From: an uncultured Thermoanaerobaculia bacterium
GTDB lineage: Bacteria > Acidobacteriota > Thermoanaerobaculia > Multivoradales > Multivoraceae
Direction: 5' to 3'
Assembly: GCA_951813015.1 (NCBI GenBank)
Contig: CATOTG010000008.1
Span: 248,001 to 312,000, forward strand
DNA length: 64,000 nucleotides
Shown piece by piece: positions 17,851 through 27,639 of this stretch. How positions within the stretch are numbered: the first letter of the stretch is position 1; each line of letters begins with the position of its first letter. The translations under genes were made by a program, and so were the position numbers. The notes beneath the pieces were generated by a model. It made no database searches, was not told the DNA's origin, and was given only the letters and a program-made list of their open reading frames with translations.

Positions 17851-17970
17851 CCTGCTGACGCCTGAGGAGCTTCAGGCGCTTCGCCGCCGGGGCCTAAGCC
17901 CTGTTCATGACGGATCGCTCGACGGGCATGGGCGGAACTGGCCCGATACGCCGGCGCCCTCGATGACCTG
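17785..17970 (+). repeat. 70-bp direct repeat duplicating the 3' end of the mutarotase gene
   Basis: The segment 17785-17854, covering the last codons and stop of the mutarotase gene, recurs at 17901-17970 with about three mismatches and a 116-bp offset. The second copy is non-coding. The rest of the gap to the adaptor gene shows no gene. Confidence 0.85.
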
Positions 17971-18139
17971 ATGTCCACGATGCCGCGCATCTCGACGAGT
18001 TCGGCCAGCACGGGCTGCTAGCCCGAAACCCTGAGGGCCCGCGCCGCGTAGGTCAGGACCATAGAATGCGCGGCATGGGACGATCAGCCGGTGGAGTGCG
18101 TCCGCCGGTGCTACCGGCGCCAACGCCAACGGTGCGCCG

Positions 18140-19369
18140 GTGAGCGCCGTGGCGAGTCCGGGCGGTGGCGCCGAGCCGCCGGCGCGCCCGGATCTCTCCA
18201 TCCTCCGCGCCGACGACGAGTACGAATACCGGCCGCGCCGGGGCCGCTACATCAAGTGGGGCATTGTCCTGGTGCTTGTCATCGCGGCGGTCTACGCGTG
18301 GCGTACGGCGCCGTTCGAGCGGTACGTTCCGTGGCTCATGCCGGAAGTCGAGACGGCGACCGTGCAGCGGCTGACCGCGGAGCAGGCGTCCGCGGTGCTC
18401 AACGCGACCGGCTACACCTATGCACGGGTGCGCGCCGCGGTGGGGGCGAAGATCATCGGCCGGATCACCGAGCTGTACGTCGACGAGGGCGATGCCGTGG
18501 CGGCCGGCGACATGATTGCCGTGCTGGACAGCAGGGACCTCGAAGCGTCGGTGCGCCGGGCGGAAGCGTCCCTGCTCGAATCGACGGCGCGCCTCGCCGA
18601 CGCGGTCCGGGAGGAGGCCCGCCAGCGGCGGATCGTCGAGGCGGGGGTGGGGCCCGGCGCCGACCTCGACGCGGCGACGACGACGCTCCAGGTCGCGAGG
18701 GCGCAGGTGGGCGCCGCGCGCGCCAATCTCGACTCGATCCGGGCCCAACTGGAGTACACCATCATCCGTGCTCCGGTCGACGGCGTGGTCATCGAGCGGA
18801 CGGTCGAGGTGGGGGAGATGGTCGCGCCGGGTGGTTTCACCAGCCAGCAGGCGACGGGCGCCCTGGTACGGATCGCCGATCCGACCTCGCTCGAGGTCGA
18901 GGCGGACATCAACGAGAGTTACATCGCCCGCATCGAGCTTGGTCAGCCGGCTTCGATCCGGGTCGACGCCGTGCCCGACCACGAGTACAGCGGCAGCCTG
19001 CGCCAGATCGTGCCGACCGCCGACCGGCAGCGCGCCGTGGTTCAGGTCAAGGTCACGATCGACGACCGCGACGAGCGGCTCGTGCCGGACATGAGCTGCA
19101 CCGTGACCTTCCTGCAGGAGGGCACGGACCAGGCCGCGCTCGAGGCCGAACCGAAGGTCCTGATCCCGGCGGCAGCCGTCGTGACCGAGGGTGGCCGAAG
19201 CTACGCGTGGGTCGTGCGGGATGGCGTTCTGGCCCGCTCGTCGATCGAGTTGGGGCTGGAGCAGGACAACGACTTCGAAGTGCTGTCGGGGCTAAGCGGC
19301 GGCGAATCGGTCGTGCGGCAACCGTCGACTGAACTGGTCGAGGGGATGCGGGTGCGCGAGGTGTCCTGA
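18140..19369 (+). CDS. Periplasmic adaptor of an ABC exporter (MacA/HlyD-like)
   Basis: A 409-residue membrane-fusion protein. One N-terminal membrane segment (about residues 39-54, IKWGIVLVLVIAAVYAW) is followed by the biotinyl-lipoyl half motif VGAKIIGRITELYVDEGDAV, a helical hairpin rich in Ala/Glu, the second lipoyl half (IIRAPVDGVVIERTVEVGEMV), and a beta-barrel domain. It should link the inner-membrane ABC complex encoded next to an outer-membrane channel. Its own locus has no tolC gene; the TolC-like gene in the window belongs to the metal pump. The GTG start at 18140 is assumed. Confidence 0.88.
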   Translation: MSAVASPGGGAEPPARPDLSILRADDEYEYRPRRGRYIKWGIVLVLVIAAVYAWRTAPFERYVPWLMPEVETATVQRLTAEQASAVLNATGYTYARVRAAVGAKIIGRITELYVDEGDAVAAGDMIAVLDSRDLEASVRRAEASLLESTARLADAVREEARQRRIVEAGVGPGADLDAATTTLQVARAQVGAARANLDSIRAQLEYTIIRAPVDGVVIERTVEVGEMVAPGGFTSQQATGALVRIADPTSLEVEADINESYIARIELGQPASIRVDAVPDHEYSGSLRQIVPTADRQRAVVQVKVTIDDRDERLVPDMSCTVTFLQEGTDQAALEAEPKVLIPAAAVVTEGGRSYAWVVRDGVLARSSIELGLEQDNDFEVLSGLSGGESVVRQPSTELVEGMRVREVS

Positions 19370-19423
19370 CTGCGCAAAGGGGGAATGATGTGTGAAGCTG
19401 CACGAAGGGCGTTTGTTGCACGA

Positions 19424-19512
19424 GGCGCGATGGAGGAACGGATCGATGACTGAGGCGAAGCGAAGAGGCGCGCGAACACACGGCGCGATGGAGGAGTTGA
19501 TCCATGGCTGAG
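19424..19512 (+). repeat. Duplicated ribosome-binding/start region
   Basis: A 31-bp segment starting GGCGCGATGGAGGA and ending in an ATG-xCTGAG start occurs at 19424-19454 and again at 19482-19512. The second copy supplies the real start of the ABC ATPase gene. The first copy opens a 21-codon frame (19445-19510) that ends inside the ATPase start, which may act as a leader. Confidence 0.7.
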
Positions 19513-20208
19513 ACCGTCGTCCAACTGCGGGACGTGACGAAGAACTATCGGCGCGACGCCTTCGAGCTGAAGGTGCTGCAGGGCATTACGCTCGACGTCG
19601 AGGCCGGCGACTACGTCGCCCTGATGGGCCCGTCGGGCTCCGGCAAGAGCACGCTGCTCAACCTGCTCGCGGGCATCGACCAGCCGACGAGCGGCGAACT
19701 GATCGTGGCCGGCCAGCAGGTGAGTCGACTCGGCGAAAGCAAGCTGGCGCTGTGGCGCCAGCGCCACATCGGCTTCATCTTCCAGTTCTACAACCTGATT
19801 CCCGTGCTCACGGCGTACGAGAACGTGGAACTGCCGCTCACCCTGCGGAAATCGTCGCGGGCGGCGCGCAGGAAGCGAGTCGAGACGGCGCTTTCGGTCG
19901 TTGGTCTGCAGAACCGGATGAAGCACTACCCGCGGCAACTCTCCGGCGGCCAGGAGCAGCGGGTGGCGATTGCCCGCGCGATCGTCACCGACCCGACCCT
20001 GCTGCTCGCCGACGAGCCGACCGGCGATCTGGACGCGGAGTCCGGCGGCGAAGTGCTCGACCTGCTCGGTCAGTTGAACGAGCAGTTCAACAAGACGATC
20101 CTGATGGTGACCCACGATCCGAAGGCCGCGGCGAGAGCCAAACGCCTGGTGCGGCTCGACAAGGGCCGGCTGGTCGCGTCGGCGCCGGGAGGAGGAACGG
20201 GAGCATGA
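19504..20208 (+). CDS. ABC transporter ATP-binding protein (MacB/LolD class)
   Basis: A 234-residue ATPase with Walker [10 protein letters not shown] (residues 42-50), the Q-loop region [18 protein letters not shown] typical of MacB/LolD/FtsE-type proteins, signature [15 protein letters not shown] and Walker [13 protein letters not shown]. It powers the two permeases encoded directly downstream; its stop overlaps the first permease start (ATGA at 20205). One oddity is the Glu in the signature (GGQEQR rather than GGQQQR). Function is probably export or extraction of a lipophilic or peptide substrate. Confidence 0.92.
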   Translation: MAETVVQLRDVTKNYRRDAFELKVLQGITLDVEAGDYVALMGPSGSGKSTLLNLLAGIDQPTSGELIVAGQQVSRLGESKLALWRQRHIGFIFQFYNLIPVLTAYENVELPLTLRKSSRAARRKRVETALSVVGLQNRMKHYPRQLSGGQEQRVAIARAIVTDPTLLLADEPTGDLDAESGGEVLDLLGQLNEQFNKTILMVTHDPKAAARAKRLVRLDKGRLVASAPGGGTGA

Positions 20209-21350
20209 TCAAGCTGATTCGACGCAACCTGCTGCGCAACAAGCGGCGCACCTTCCTGACCATGGCGAGTCTGGCGATGGCGCTGTTCATCCTGTCGTTG
20301 CTCGGCGTGGTCAACGACGCGATGAGTTTCGCGGACGATTCGGCGATGCCCGACCGGCTGGTCGTACGCAACGCGATTTCGCTCACGTTCCCGTTGCCGG
20401 AAGCATACGAGCAGCGGCTGCGGACGATCGACAACGTCGTGTCGGTAACGCCCCAGAACTGGTTCCAGGGCGTCTACAAGGACCAGAGACCCGAGAACTT
20501 CTTTCCGCGCTTCACGATCGATCCGGCGACGTTCCGGAGCGTCTTCTACGACCTGGAGTGGAACGAGGAGGAGTGGGAGGCCTTCGCGGCGCAGCGTACG
20601 GCCTTCGCGGCCGGCCGCGAACTGACCGAGATCCAGGGATGGTCGCTCGGCGACACGATCACGATCAAGGGGGACATCTACCCGATCGACGTGGAGCTCC
20701 AGTTGCGGGCGATCTACGACTTCGACGAGCCGGGCCAGGAGCGGCAGATCTTCTTCCATCGGCGCTATGTCGAGGAGGCGATGGGCAATCCCGGCCAGAA
20801 CGGAACGTACTGGTTGCTGCTCGACGACCCGGAGGCCGCGCCCGCCGTCATCGCCGCCGCCGAGGCGATGTTCGAGAACTCGGACAACCAGGTGCGGGCA
20901 GAGACGGCAGAGGCATTCGCGGCCTCGTTCACGGAGATGCTGGGCAACATCCGGTTCTTCTTCTCGATGATCGGGCTTGCGATCGTCATCTCCATCTTCC
21001 TGATCACGGCGAACACGATGGCGATGGCGGCGCGCGAGCGGACCACCGAGGTCTCCGTGCTCCGCACCCTGGGTTTCCGGCGCAACCAGGTGCTCGGCAT
21101 GGTGATCGGGGAGTCTCTTGCGGTCGGCGTGCTGGGCGCCGCACTCGGCGTCGGCTTCACCGCGGTGGCGATTCAGGGCGCCACCCCGTTCCTGGATCAG
21201 ATGGGCTTCGGCTTCGGCGGATTCGCACTCGATGTTCAGGTCCTGGCGACCGCTGTCGCCATCGGCATCGCGGTCGGGTTGCTGAGCGGCGTCTTCCCGG
21301 CGGTCGCGGCGGCCCGGCTCAAGATCGTCGACGGACTGAGGCGGCTCTGA
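20205..21350 (+). CDS. ABC transporter permease (FtsX/MacB type)
   Basis: A 381-residue FtsX-like permease: an N-terminal membrane segment (FLTMASLAMALFILSLLGVV), a large periplasmic domain of about 220 residues, then three C-terminal membrane segments with ERTTEVSVLRTLGFRRNQVL, the conserved coupling loop of this class. The ATG at 20205 overlaps the ATPase stop. A second permease follows after 31 bases, so the exporter probably uses a heterodimer. Confidence 0.9.
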   Translation: MIKLIRRNLLRNKRRTFLTMASLAMALFILSLLGVVNDAMSFADDSAMPDRLVVRNAISLTFPLPEAYEQRLRTIDNVVSVTPQNWFQGVYKDQRPENFFPRFTIDPATFRSVFYDLEWNEEEWEAFAAQRTAFAAGRELTEIQGWSLGDTITIKGDIYPIDVELQLRAIYDFDEPGQERQIFFHRRYVEEAMGNPGQNGTYWLLLDDPEAAPAVIAAAEAMFENSDNQVRAETAEAFAASFTEMLGNIRFFFSMIGLAIVISIFLITANTMAMAARERTTEVSVLRTLGFRRNQVLGMVIGESLAVGVLGAALGVGFTAVAIQGATPFLDQMGFGFGGFALDVQVLATAVAIGIAVGLLSGVFPAVAAARLKIVDGLRRL

Positions 21351-21381
21351 CGTTGGGCGGCTGCATGCGCAAGGAGACGGC

Positions 21382-22539
21382 ATGATCCCGATCAAGTACA
21401 CCTACCGCAACCTGTTCGAACGCCGCGGCGTGGCCTTCATGACCCTGGCTTCGATTGGCTTCGTCGTTCTCGTCTACATCGGTGTGCTCGCCCTGGCTGG
21501 CGGGCTGCGGGCTGCCTTCGCGGACACCGGGGACCCCTCGGTGGTCATCGTGATGCGAGACGGCACCCGCGCCGAGATGGAGAGCTCCTATGCGCAGGAG
21601 AGCCACCGCCTGCTGACCGCGATGCCCGGCGTCGAGCGAACGGCCGACGGCGACGTCGCGGCGTCCGGCGAGACGGTGACGATCCAGATCTTCGAGCGGG
21701 TCGACGGTACGGAAACGAACGTGATGGTCCGCGGGGTGGAGCCCGGAGGGTTTGCCATCCGGCCTGCTTTCGAGATCACGGAGGGCCGGCGCTTCGAGCC
21801 CGGCCGAGGCGAGATCGTCGTCGGCCGCAGCCTGGCCGGCCGGCTTGGCCTGCGGGTCGGCGACGAGCGCGAGTTGGGACGGAACACGTTCCGGGTTGTC
21901 GGCCTGTTCACCGGCGTGGGCGCCCACGGTTCCGAGATCTGGGGGGACTACCGCGACCTGGGCGATTCGTTCCGCCGCAGCGGCTACTACTCCTCGACCC
22001 GGCTCAAGGCCGCGTCGCCCGCGGCGGCCCGAGACCTGATCGAGACGGTCAAGGCCGAGCAGCGGCTCCAGGTGCAGGCCCTGACGGAACCCGAGTACTA
22101 CGAGCTCCAGTCGGAAACGTCATCGGGCCAGTTCATCATCCTCGGCAACGTGTTGGCTGTGCTGATGGCGGTCGGCGCCTGCTTCGCCGCCGCGAACACG
22201 ATGTACGCGCAGGTTGCCGCGCGCGCCCGCGAGATCGGCACCCTGCGCGCCCTCGGTTTCAAGCGGCGCTCGATCATGGGCAGCTTCTTCCTCGAAGCGG
22301 TGCTCCTTGGGGTGGCGGCCGGCGGCTTCGGCGCCCTGCTGGCACTGCCGCTCAACGCCATCCAGACCGGCACGATGAACCAGGTCACGTTCAGCGAGAT
22401 CACGTTCCAGCTGCGCACCACGCCGTTCGCCATGTTCTCCGGCATCTTCCTGGCGACCATCACCGGCGTCCTCGGCGGCTTGCTGCCGGCCTTCGGCGCC
22501 TCGCGGCAGAAGATCACGGACCTCCTCCGCGAAGCGTAG
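21382..22539 (+). CDS. ABC transporter permease (FtsX/MacB type), second subunit
   Basis: A 385-residue paralogue of the preceding permease with the same four-helix layout. The N-terminal helix is MTLASIGFVVLVYIGVLALAG; the periplasmic domain carries RGVEPGGFAIRPAFEITEGR and ELGRNTFRVVGLFTGVGAHG; the coupling loop is ARAREIGTLRALGFKRRSIM near the C-terminus. Together with the adaptor, the ATPase and the first permease it makes a complete MacAB-like inner-membrane exporter operon (18140-22539). Confidence 0.9.
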   Translation: MIPIKYTYRNLFERRGVAFMTLASIGFVVLVYIGVLALAGGLRAAFADTGDPSVVIVMRDGTRAEMESSYAQESHRLLTAMPGVERTADGDVAASGETVTIQIFERVDGTETNVMVRGVEPGGFAIRPAFEITEGRRFEPGRGEIVVGRSLAGRLGLRVGDERELGRNTFRVVGLFTGVGAHGSEIWGDYRDLGDSFRRSGYYSSTRLKAASPAAARDLIETVKAEQRLQVQALTEPEYYELQSETSSGQFIILGNVLAVLMAVGACFAAANTMYAQVAARAREIGTLRALGFKRRSIMGSFFLEAVLLGVAAGGFGALLALPLNAIQTGTMNQVTFSEITFQLRTTPFAMFSGIFLATITGVLGGLLPAFGASRQKITDLLREA

Positions 22540-22563
22540 AGGCCTGGGTGCGCCGGCTTGCCG

Positions 22564-22731
22564 TCCGTGCGCCGGATGACGGGCGCGCGGAGCGTGCGCG
22601 TCGAGACCGGATCCGACGGTGGCCGGTTGACCGTGGTTCGCGGGTGGCGCGGGATCGCGCCACTCGGGTTCCATCCGTGCGCCGGATGACGGGCGCCCGT
22701 AGTGGTTCGCGGGTCGCGCCAAGCGCGACCC
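22564..22731. repeat. Intergenic repeats and hairpin after the ABC operon
   Basis: A 23-bp sequence beginning TCCGTGCGCCGGATGACGGG occurs at 22564 and again at 22674; GTGGTTCGCGGGT occurs at 22633 and 22702. The second block ends in a perfect 9-bp hairpin, GGGTCGCGC-CAA-GCGCGACCC (22711-22731), which could end transcription of the exporter operon although no T-run follows. No gene is seen between 22540 and 22802. Confidence 0.55.
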
Positions 22732-22802
22732 GGGTCCTGGCCGGCATTCCAGGCGACGCCGCGAAGCGGCGAGCGATCCTCCGGGTGTAACCTAGTGGGA
22801 CA

Positions 22803-24329
22803 GTGCCTTCGCTTCCGATCCGTTTCCTAGGGGCTGTCGCACTCGCTGCCTCCGTTTTCCTCCTGGCGGCTTGCGGGGCTTCCCCGGCTCCTTCCGGCGA
22901 CAACTCCCTCCCCAACATCGTCCTGATCGTCCCGGACGACCTCGGCCGCCACGACGTGAGCTTCCACGGCGGCGAGATTGCGACCCCGAACATCGATCGG
23001 ATTGCCGCCGAGGGGGTGCTGATCGAGCGCTTCTACACGGCGCCGATCTGCTCGCCGACCCGGGCAGGTCTGATGACGGGCCGTTATCCCATCCGCTACG
23101 GGCTGATGCGGAACGTCATCGCGCCCTGGCAGGACTTCGGGCTGGACACCGAGGAGGTCACGCTTCCCGAGGTGCTGGCAAGGGCGGGCTACGAGCACCG
23201 CGGCGTCTTCGGCAAGTGGCACCTCGGTCACATCAGCCGGAAGTACCACCCGCTGCGGCGCGGCTTCACCGAGTCCGTGGGCCACAACACGTCGATCGAC
23301 TACTTCACCAAGGAGCGGTTCGGAGAGCGGGACTGGTTTCACGGCTACGAGCCGGCCTCCGAGGAGGGCTACGTCACGGACCTGGTGGCCGAACACGCGG
23401 TCCGGTTCATCGACCGTCACGCGGGCGGCGAGGCGCCGTTCCTTCTCTACGTTCCGTTCAACGCGGCGCACTCTCCGTTGCAGGCGAAGGAGGAGGACCT
23501 GCCGCTTTACGCCCACCTTGAGGCGATCGAGCCGGCGCGCAGTTGGGAGGAAATCACGTCCGGCGGGCCTCTGGCGCCGGAGGAACAACGCCGCGAAAGG
23601 CGTCGCGTCCACGCGGCGATGGTCCACGCGCTGGACGAGGGGGTTGGCCGCATCCTCCAGGCGATTGACGACCGCGACATCGCGGAGAACACCCTCGTCC
23701 TCTTCTTCAGCGACAACGGCGGCGGCGTCGACGTGGGCGACAACGGTCCCTATCGGGGCGCGAAGAGCACCGTCTTCGAGGGGGGCACGCGGGTCGCCGC
23801 GGCGGCGCGCTGGCCGGCGGGCGGCATCTCCGGCGGCGGCCGGGTGAAGGCGCCGGTCGCCTACATCGACGTCTTGCCGACGTTGACGGCAATCGCGGGC
23901 CTCGAGGATCACGGCGGGAAGGAGCTCGACGGCCGGAACGTCCGCGAGGTCCTCGCCGGCTCGGACCTGGACGGGCCGGCGCGCGACCTGTACTCCTACG
24001 TCGGTCAGAAGAACCCGGCGCGGGAGCAGGTGTCGGTCATGTCCGAGGACTGGAAGCTCGTCGTCATCGGCCCGCCGCTCGATCGGCCGGGGTCGGCGGA
24101 GGCGTCCGACCAGCTCCTGTATCGGATCGAGGAGGATCCGTTCGAAGAACGGGACCTGGCTGCGGATCGTCCGGACGTGGCGGCGCGTCTCCTGGTCAAG
24201 GCGCGAGAGTTCCGCGCCCTGCAGCCACCGAACGCGGCGGAGCCTTTCGGCGCAGGCTGGGAAGGGTTCGAGCCGCCGCCGAACTGGCGGTTCCCGGATG
24301 CCGACGCCGCCGAGTCGCCAGGATCCTGA
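22803..24329 (+). CDS. Sulfatase lipoprotein
   Basis: A 508-residue type I sulfatase. After a lipoprotein leader (lipobox LAAC, Cys24) comes the metal-binding NIVLIVPDDLGRHDVSFHGG and the formylglycine motif CSPTRAGLMTGR with the modifiable Cys at residue 83. FGKWHLGH and the FFSDNGGGVDVGDNGPYRG region supply the other active-site residues. It should hydrolyse sulfate esters, for example on polysaccharides or glycans, in the periplasm or at the surface, and needs a formylglycine-generating enzyme that is not in the window. The start is a GTG. The presence of a sulfotransferase in the same window makes sulfated glycans a plausible substrate (inference). Confidence 0.92.
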   Translation: MPSLPIRFLGAVALAASVFLLAACGASPAPSGDNSLPNIVLIVPDDLGRHDVSFHGGEIATPNIDRIAAEGVLIERFYTAPICSPTRAGLMTGRYPIRYGLMRNVIAPWQDFGLDTEEVTLPEVLARAGYEHRGVFGKWHLGHISRKYHPLRRGFTESVGHNTSIDYFTKERFGERDWFHGYEPASEEGYVTDLVAEHAVRFIDRHAGGEAPFLLYVPFNAAHSPLQAKEEDLPLYAHLEAIEPARSWEEITSGGPLAPEEQRRERRRVHAAMVHALDEGVGRILQAIDDRDIAENTLVLFFSDNGGGVDVGDNGPYRGAKSTVFEGGTRVAAAARWPAGGISGGGRVKAPVAYIDVLPTLTAIAGLEDHGGKELDGRNVREVLAGSDLDGPARDLYSYVGQKNPAREQVSVMSEDWKLVVIGPPLDRPGSAEASDQLLYRIEEDPFEERDLAADRPDVAARLLVKAREFRALQPPNAAEPFGAGWEGFEPPPNWRFPDADAAESPGS

Positions 24330-24481
24330 CCTTGCGTCCCGTTGCTGGCGTTGGTCACTGTTCTTTCGTCGCCGTCGCCGTCTTGCTCGGTGGCTGCGCG
24401 GGTGCGGCGACGGGACTCTGACGCTTCAGCTTCCGGCCCGGGTGGAAGGCCGGATGGCACGCCGGCGCACCCGGTGTGCGA

Positions 24482-25570
24482 CTACGCGGACTTGGCGATC
24501 TTCCGCCGCAGCCAGTCGATCAGCACCCGGTTCGTCTCTTCGGGTTTCTCCTGCTGCGTCCAGTGGCCGCAATCGGCGACCGTGTACTTCTCGAGGTCGT
24601 CGATGAAGTCCTCCATCCCGTCGGCGGAGGAGGGTCTCAGGATGACGTCGTTCTCCGCGCCGATGTAAAGGCACGGCACGTCGATCTCCCACTTCGCGTT
24701 CTCGATGCCCGGAAAGGGGCGGCCGGCCCTGCGATACCAGTTCAGGCCGCCGGTGAAGCCGGTGATCTCGAAGGTCTCGGTGAAGTAGTCGAGGGCCTCC
24801 TCGGACAGGAACACCTCGCCGGGGTAGTCCTCGCGGTCGAGCATCCGGAGCAGGTCCATCTGCCGTTCCGGCGAGTCCTCCGGCATCGCCCTGAACGCTT
24901 CGACATCCCAGATGTAGCCGCGGCGCAGCATCATCTCGAAGGTCTTGCGAACGTCGGCGGACAGTGCCCTTTCCGCCCGGCCGGGCTCCTGGAACTGGAC
25001 CGTGTAGTAGTTCCCGGACCGGACGATGAGCGGTTCCTCGGACAACTGCGGGCGGGCCATTCCCGGCGGCCGACCGCCGGGCGTGTTCACGCCGACGATG
25101 CCGAGGCAGCGGTCCGGGTGCAGCCGCGCCATCATCCATACGACGCCGCCGCCCCAGTCGTGGCCGACAAAGACGGCCTGGTCGATCTCGAGCGCGTCGA
25201 GCATGCCGGCCATGTCGTCGCACAGGTAGCGGAGGCTGTACTCGTCCACGTCCTCCGGCCGCTCGGTCAGGCCGTATCCGCGTTGATCGGGCGCGATGGC
25301 GCGGAACCCGGCGTCGGCCAGCGCCGGAAGCTGGAATCGCCAGGAGAAGGCGAGTTCGGGGAAGCCATGGCAGAGGACGACGGGGACGCCTGATCCCTGC
25401 TCGTAGACGGCCATGCGGATGCCGTTCGTGTCGACGAAGCGGGGTGACGGCATGCCGGGCGCCGGTCGGACCTCGGCGCCATGAGACAGGCGGGGGAGCG
25501 CCAGGGCGCCGGCCAGAACGCCCGTGTTGTGCAGGAAGCTGCGGCGGGAGAGGGCGAAAGGATGGACCAT
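24482..25570 (-). CDS. Epoxide-hydrolase-like alpha/beta hydrolase, exported
   Basis: A 362-residue alpha/beta hydrolase resembling soluble epoxide hydrolases: oxyanion-hole HGFPE, nucleophile elbow GHDWGG with the catalytic Asp, the cap-domain region, and the late catalytic His in DCGHWTQQEKPEE. The N-terminus has a twin-arginine signal (SRRSFLHNTGVLAGALAL), so it is probably exported folded. The ATG at 25570 is chosen to begin at the signal; the frame stays open far upstream only because it runs through the AC repeat. Dehalogenases share this fold, so substrate is uncertain. Confidence 0.88.
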   Translation of the reverse strand: MVHPFALSRRSFLHNTGVLAGALALPRLSHGAEVRPAPGMPSPRFVDTNGIRMAVYEQGSGVPVVLCHGFPELAFSWRFQLPALADAGFRAIAPDQRGYGLTERPEDVDEYSLRYLCDDMAGMLDALEIDQAVFVGHDWGGGVVWMMARLHPDRCLGIVGVNTPGGRPPGMARPQLSEEPLIVRSGNYYTVQFQEPGRAERALSADVRKTFEMMLRRGYIWDVEAFRAMPEDSPERQMDLLRMLDREDYPGEVFLSEEALDYFTETFEITGFTGGLNWYRRAGRPFPGIENAKWEIDVPCLYIGAENDVILRPSSADGMEDFIDDLEKYTVADCGHWTQQEKPEETNRVLIDWLRRKIAKSA

Positions 25571-25916
25571 TGGGCCTCCTGCATGTTGCGTTCGGGGTGA
25601 GGGGCTCCACGGGACGAGAAGCTCATGTTCTGCCGGCCAATCTAGCACCGGATTTCTGCCGAGTGTTCGTCTTCCTCCGCGGCACAAGTGTCGTCTTCGG
25701 ACCAGGCGGCAGCTGCGCGCCGCCTGGAGCCCGGCGGCGACAAGCAACGAACTGGACATTCGGCAAGGCACTTCTCGTTGGACAGCTCTCGCCGGTTGGC
25801 GTCGGGGACGGCTGATGTATGCTCGCACCTCACGTGGCGTCGGGTGAAGCCCACTCCGATCCTTCAGGCGGCTTGTCGCCCCCTTCTTCGGGGTGCCCGT
25901 CTTGGCATAGTTCGTG

Positions 25917-25984
<68 letters not shown>

Positions 25985-26274
25985 GGCCCTGGCTCGGTCT
26001 GGCTGTGTGCTCCGTGTGACCGTTGCGGCCAGGTAGAGCCGGCGCCGCCCGCCGGCCGGAGCGGGATCCCGTCGGGCGCTTCCGGGACGTGGCGCGCCGG
26101 TCGTCTGTTCGCGGGAGCGGCGGCTGAGCGGAGGGGAGCCGGCGGAGGACGCGCAGACCGTCGAGACCCGCGTCAACCCGTAGGCCTCCCGGAACCCGTA
26201 GGCCTCCCGGGTTCTGGCGCCCGGGCGAATCAGGCGGTTTGAACGGGTCCCGGCCGCGCGTGTTCCCCGGATCG

Positions 26275-26346
26275 GCGGCGGCCCGGATTGAACAACCCCT
26301 TCGGATCGAACGACCCGCGGGCGGCCTGGAGAGTCCTGGCCGAGAC
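26275..26346 (-). pseudogene. Possible C-terminal vestige of an FAD-linked oxidase
   Basis: The minus strand reads ARTLQAARGSFDPKGLFNPG, which matches the usual C-terminal end of FAD-binding oxidoreductases (a helix, then FDPKGLFNPG). No other part of such a gene is visible; the upstream side is occupied by the start of the secreted-protein gene. It is short enough to be chance. Confidence 0.3.
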
Positions 26347-26385
26347 GAACGGGGCGGCGAAGCCGCTCTCAAGGAGAAAGAACTG

Positions 26386-27516
26386 ATGAAGCCGATCAAG
26401 CAAGTCACGATGGTGCTGGTTCTGTGCGGGATTCCGGCGCAGGCCTTCGGTCAGAGCGTCTCCTGCGATGCCTGCACCCATGACGTGTCCGTCTACAGGG
26501 GCGATGGCGGGCTTATCGCGGAGGCCGACGGCGCCGACATGGTGACTTGGGTCGCCACCTGCGGCGGCGTGACCCACCATGGCGAACTCGAGCCCAATCA
26601 AGCGGGCGTGGTCATGCTGCAGTTCGTGGACAGCGGCCTCGTCTGCGACGAGGAAGAGAGCCGACTGCAGATCGGCCCCGTCAAGGACGGCGGTTGGTAC
26701 TGGATCACGGACGACACGAACTTGGCCGTGGGCTCTCTGGTCAGCCAGGACATCCTCGACAACGCCAGGGCCGGCATCACGAACGCCGGCCCCGGCGTGA
26801 CGATGACGATGGGCAGGGGCGCCGTCCTCCTCGAGGAAGCCGCGACCGGCCGTCTCGGCCTGCTGCCGAACATCCTGCCGGAGCCGCCGGCGGCTCCGCT
26901 CAGGAAGTGCGGCTACGACGACGGGGGAGCCGGCGCATCACCGCGCTACGCGCGCCGGAATACGGTGTGCGCGCTGGGCGACGGCGGCACGGTCGTCGTG
27001 GCGACGACCACGAACGCCATCACCGGTGAGAGGACGCAGATCCCGAACGGGGGCGCCGTCACCCGGCCCGTCGCGGGGGCGACTGAGACGGTCGTCGTCG
27101 TTGTCGACCTGTGGATGAACGGGAGCGGCCACTACACAACCTCCTCCGCCTCAGATGCACGCCCAAGGCTCGGACACCCGGAGTTAGCGATGACCGTAGA
27201 AATGGCAGACAGGGCGGACCTTCATTTGAGCGGCGTCTCCTACCAGGTGCGCGTAGGTAGCGGCCCGACGGCGTCAGATCTTGTGAACGACGGCAGCCCG
27301 GTAGCCGGCGTGGCCCTCGCCACGCTGGTGAGCTACGGCAGAGTTACCGTCAGTGCGGACAGCGCCTACTGCAGCAGGACGAGCAACTTCTCCCTGCCAG
27401 TGGCCGTCACCCTATCGATGGTCGCTGCAGCCGACGCGGCCCAGGTGACGCCCTCTGTCAGCCGGTCGGCGACGGGCGTGGTCGGAAGCACAAACTTCAC
27501 GGTTGTCTGCCCCTAG
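26386..27516 (+). CDS. Secreted protein with an N-terminal GGWYWI module
   Basis: A 376-residue exported protein with a signal peptide ending around AFGQ; the ATG at 26386 is preceded by AAGGAG. Residues about 25-165 match the two C-terminal modules of the LRR protein at 47492-50344: both have a Cys-rich start, a central GGWYWI motif, an AVGSLVS or AVAPLVS stretch and an ending like LGLLPNILP or IGIVPHLP. Residues about 170-376 form a different beta-rich domain with Ser/Thr/Val repeats and paired Cys, suited to an extracellular or surface role. I do not recognise either domain as a named family. A long AC microsatellite lies 400 bp upstream. Confidence 0.8.
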   Translation: MKPIKQVTMVLVLCGIPAQAFGQSVSCDACTHDVSVYRGDGGLIAEADGADMVTWVATCGGVTHHGELEPNQAGVVMLQFVDSGLVCDEEESRLQIGPVKDGGWYWITDDTNLAVGSLVSQDILDNARAGITNAGPGVTMTMGRGAVLLEEAATGRLGLLPNILPEPPAAPLRKCGYDDGGAGASPRYARRNTVCALGDGGTVVVATTTNAITGERTQIPNGGAVTRPVAGATETVVVVVDLWMNGSGHYTTSSASDARPRLGHPELAMTVEMADRADLHLSGVSYQVRVGSGPTASDLVNDGSPVAGVALATLVSYGRVTVSADSAYCSRTSNFSLPVAVTLSMVAAADAAQVTPSVSRSATGVVGSTNFTVVCP

Positions 27517-27639
27517 GCTTCGGCGACGAACCACGGCCACGAGCTGGCGCCGGACAACCCGTTCCCCGTGGACCAGGGGAACAGCCATTCCTGCCTGCGG
27601 GGCGCCGGCACACGGTCCGCCCCGGCAACACTTCTCGTC

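Noticed and set aside
24330..24481. Short plus-strand frame after the sulfatase as an extra small gene
   Set aside because: Composition is Arg/Ser-rich with no ribosome site or motif, and it overlaps the end of the epoxide-hydrolase-like gene.
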